Positions 62,341 to 64,000 of a stretch of DNA of 64,000 nt are shown here, in pieces. Both the position numbers and the translations under genes were made by a program. The notes below the pieces were generated by a model. It had not been told where the DNA came from and ran no database searches. It was given only the letters and a program-made list of their open reading frames with translations. Position 1 is the stretch's first letter. Every line of letters starts with the position of its first letter. Source of the DNA: CAWBRT01 sp963832785 (GTDB lineage Bacteria; Acidobacteriota; Terriglobia; Terriglobales; Acidobacteriaceae); NCBI GenBank assembly GCA_963832785.1, contig CAWHVF010000005.1:1736001-1800000 (forward strand), in the 5' to 3' direction.

Positions 62341-63357
62341 ATGAAAACTCTAGTGCCCCTCGCCACCATATTGTTGATAATGCTTTTTCTCGTGCCGGCT
62401 TTACCGGCGCAAACCACGCAGCGAGGGGCGCCCGCGGCATCGTCACGCGGCGCCGAGACTCGCTCTTCGGCTTCGACAACCTCGACATTGGCAACGGCAG
62501 CTACGACTCCTGCTCCCGCTGCCGCAGGATCAACTGTGGCCACCCGTATCTCGGTCGGCGATCTCTTGGAGGTCAGTATATATGGCCTGCCCGAACTCCT
62601 GCAGCACGCCCGTGTCAGCACCACCGGGAAGATTTACCTCCCGCTAGTGGGCTACGTGAACGTGGCCGGCCTCAGCATTGAAGAAGCCCAGACGCTGCTT
62701 GAACAGACATATCTCAAAGAAGGCTATCTAAAGGACCCGCATGTGACAGTAAGCCTTGTCGAGTCTGCTGCCGGAGCATTGGTGACCGGTGAAGTGGCCA
62801 AACCTGGTATTTATCCGGTGTTCGGATCGCGCCGGCTTCTCGACTTGTTGGCGGCCGCCGGCGGAGTTACTCCAACTGCCGGCACTGTGGTCACAATTAT
62901 CCATGCTGCTCATCCCAACGAACCAGAGCGCGTCTTGCTGTCTGAAGACCCGATGCAAAACATGAAGGCGAACGTTGCAGTTTACCAGGGCGACGCAGTC
63001 GCAGTAAGCAAAGCTGGGGTGATCTATGTGTTCGGAGACGTTGTCAATCCTGGAACGGTGGTTATCGAACGGCAGCAGACTTCCATTCCGTTAACCAAGG
63101 CCATCGCCCTCGCCCACGGGCCGCAGAAAACCGCGGCACTGGACCGTACCCACGTCATCCGCAAGACCGCCGGTGACCAACAAGAGATCCAGGTTCCACT
63201 CGGCAAGATCCTGCGCTCAAAATCAGCCGACTTCGCGCTGTTACCGGGCGATATTGTCTATGTGCCTAGCAGTACGGCCAAAAGCGCCCTGCGCCGGGGA
63301 CTAGAAGCGGGTATAGCAGTGGGCACGGCAGCCGCCGTGTATGGGGCGGTACGCTGA
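62341..63357 (+). CDS. Wza-type polysaccharide export outer-membrane protein
   Basis: This 338-residue protein has a signal peptide (MKTLVPLATILLIMLFLVPALPAQ) and an Ala/Ser/Thr-rich linker. A Poly_export domain (ISVGDLLEVSIYGLPELLQHARVSTTGKIYLPLVGYVNVAGLSIEEAQ) and two SLBB repeats (ALVTGEVAKPGIYPV; VIYVFGDVVNPGTVVI) follow. The protein should form the outer-membrane exit channel for the polymer made by this locus. A C-terminal hydrophobic stretch (GLEAGIAVGTAAAVYGAV) could be the membrane segment. The start at 62341 is chosen for the signal peptide; the frame is open to 62251. No lipobox is visible. Confidence 0.9.
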   Translation: MKTLVPLATILLIMLFLVPALPAQTTQRGAPAASSRGAETRSSASTTSTLATAATTPAPAAAGSTVATRISVGDLLEVSIYGLPELLQHARVSTTGKIYLPLVGYVNVAGLSIEEAQTLLEQTYLKEGYLKDPHVTVSLVESAAGALVTGEVAKPGIYPVFGSRRLLDLLAAAGGVTPTAGTVVTIIHAAHPNEPERVLLSEDPMQNMKANVAVYQGDAVAVSKAGVIYVFGDVVNPGTVVIERQQTSIPLTKAIALAHGPQKTAALDRTHVIRKTAGDQQEIQVPLGKILRSKSADFALLPGDIVYVPSSTAKSALRRGLEAGIAVGTAAAVYGAVR

Positions 63358-63403
63358 AATCTTGCACCAAACAGGCAACCAGCAGGATACTTTGTTTGCA
63401 TAT

Positions 63404-64000
63404 ATGAGCTCTACACGCGCACAGCTTTCATCGAAACTGGCCATCGACGGCGGCCAGCCGTTACGCTTGCAACCACTTGCTCCCTGGCCTTGGTTCGAAG
63501 CGGACGAGATCGACTCCGTAACGCGGGTGCTGCAATCGGGCCACGTAAATTACTGGACCGGCGAAGAGGGCCGCAAGTTCGAGGCCGAATTTGCGGCCTA
63601 TACCGGTTGCAAGCATGCGGTGGCTCTGGCTAACGGGACCGTCGCGCTGGAACTGGCTTTGCAGGCGCTCGGTATCGGCCCTGGTGACGAGGTTATAGCT
63701 CCGAGCCGCACCTTCATTGCCTCCGCGAGTTGCGCGGTCATGCGCGGCGCCACTCCGGTCATGGCCGACGTCGACTGCGATTCGCAGAACCTTACTGCCG
63801 ACACGGTGCGCGCGGTGCTCACGTCTCGCAGCCGCGCCATAATAGCAGTCCACCTGGCCGGCTGGCCCTGCGACATGGATCCTATCCTCGAACTCGCACG
63901 GGAACGCGGATTGAAAGTGATCGAGGACTGCGCGCAGGCGCACGGCGCCACCTACAAGGGGCGGCCCGTAGGGTCGATGGGCCACGTTAACGCTTTCTCC
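63404..64000 (+). CDS. DegT/DnrJ/EryC1 aminotransferase, N-terminal part (cut by window end)
   Basis: This PLP-dependent sugar aminotransferase is truncated at base 64000 after 199 codons. Visible family text is SGHVNYWTGEEGRKFEAEFAAYTGCKHAVALANGTVALELALQALGIGPGDEVI, then PSRTFIASAS, AVHLAGWPCDMD and IEDCAQAHGATYKGR. It would aminate a keto sugar nucleotide, a natural next step after the CapD-type dehydratase. ATG 63404 begins MSSTRAQLSSKLAIDGG. The lysine that binds PLP lies beyond the window. Confidence 0.92.
   Translation, partial: MSSTRAQLSSKLAIDGGQPLRLQPLAPWPWFEADEIDSVTRVLQSGHVNYWTGEEGRKFEAEFAAYTGCKHAVALANGTVALELALQALGIGPGDEVIAPSRTFIASASCAVMRGATPVMADVDCDSQNLTADTVRAVLTSRSRAIIAVHLAGWPCDMDPILELARERGLKVIEDCAQAHGATYKGRPVGSMGHVNAFS

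Overview
The window reads as chromosomal DNA of an Acidobacteriota-like bacterium (inference, with no rRNA or marker gene to prove it). It is moderately GC-rich with AGGAGG-type ribosome sites. It is crowded with secreted repeat proteins typical of soil Acidobacteria: FG-GAP, NHL and YVTN beta-propellers, Ig-like and MBG repeats. It also has a NusG-like (UpxY) factor heading a polysaccharide locus. No rRNA, tRNA or CRISPR array was seen.

Region 1 (1-6.8 kb) is damaged by mobile DNA. An FG-GAP repeat gene is split by an IS200-type element. An IS110/IS1111-type element follows, bounded by a 17-bp perfect inverted repeat. A secreted trypsin-like protease gene is split by an IS5-group element with a CTAG duplication. 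In both split genes, precise removal of the element restores the reading frame. Region 2 (6.8-13.1 kb) holds housekeeping or envelope genes: a Tat-exported VOC protein, a di-heme peroxidase-like protein, a HEAT-repeat protein and an L,D-transpeptidase.

Region 3 (13.3-38.1 kb) is a catabolic island and the main find. A minus-strand operon grdC-grdA-(anion transporter)-grdE-grdB encodes a glycine/sarcosine/betaine reductase. Both grdA and grdB are interrupted by an in-frame TGA exactly where this family carries selenocysteine, and each TGA is followed by a perfect 7-bp hairpin at SECIS-like distance. Conventional gene calling would truncate grdB and split or lose grdA. Next to it lie two MFS transporters, a URO-D-family methyltransferase, a corrinoid protein, an enolase-superfamily enzyme, a second SLC13-type transporter, a FadR-type regulator, a PLP-dependent decarboxylase and an SDR. 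Farther on is a DUF6282/dehydrogenase/aconitase operon, with a GH15 glycosidase converging on it. Together these suggest import of small organic acids or amines, corrinoid methyl transfer and reductive cleavage to acetyl phosphate. The substrate is not known.

Region 4 (38.1-52.4 kb) carries extracellular repeat proteins and gene remnants: a broken NHL protein, a frameshifted HNH nuclease, a secreted propeller, a His-rich repeat protein and a giant protein of about 2670 residues. In the giant protein a domain of about 575 residues, with a BNR/Asp-box-like motif, is inserted inside an MBG repeat. The convergent downstream gene encodes the same domain as a free secreted protein.

Region 5 (52.8-64 kb) is an exopolysaccharide locus. 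A strong sigma70-like promoter and a long leader precede a NusG/UpxY antiterminator. Then come a TetR regulator, a Sel1-like small protein, a CapD-type epimerase/dehydratase, rfbA-rfbC-rfbD with overlapping stops and starts, an opposing pectin-lyase-like secreted protein, a Wza-type export protein and a DegT aminotransferase cut by the window end.
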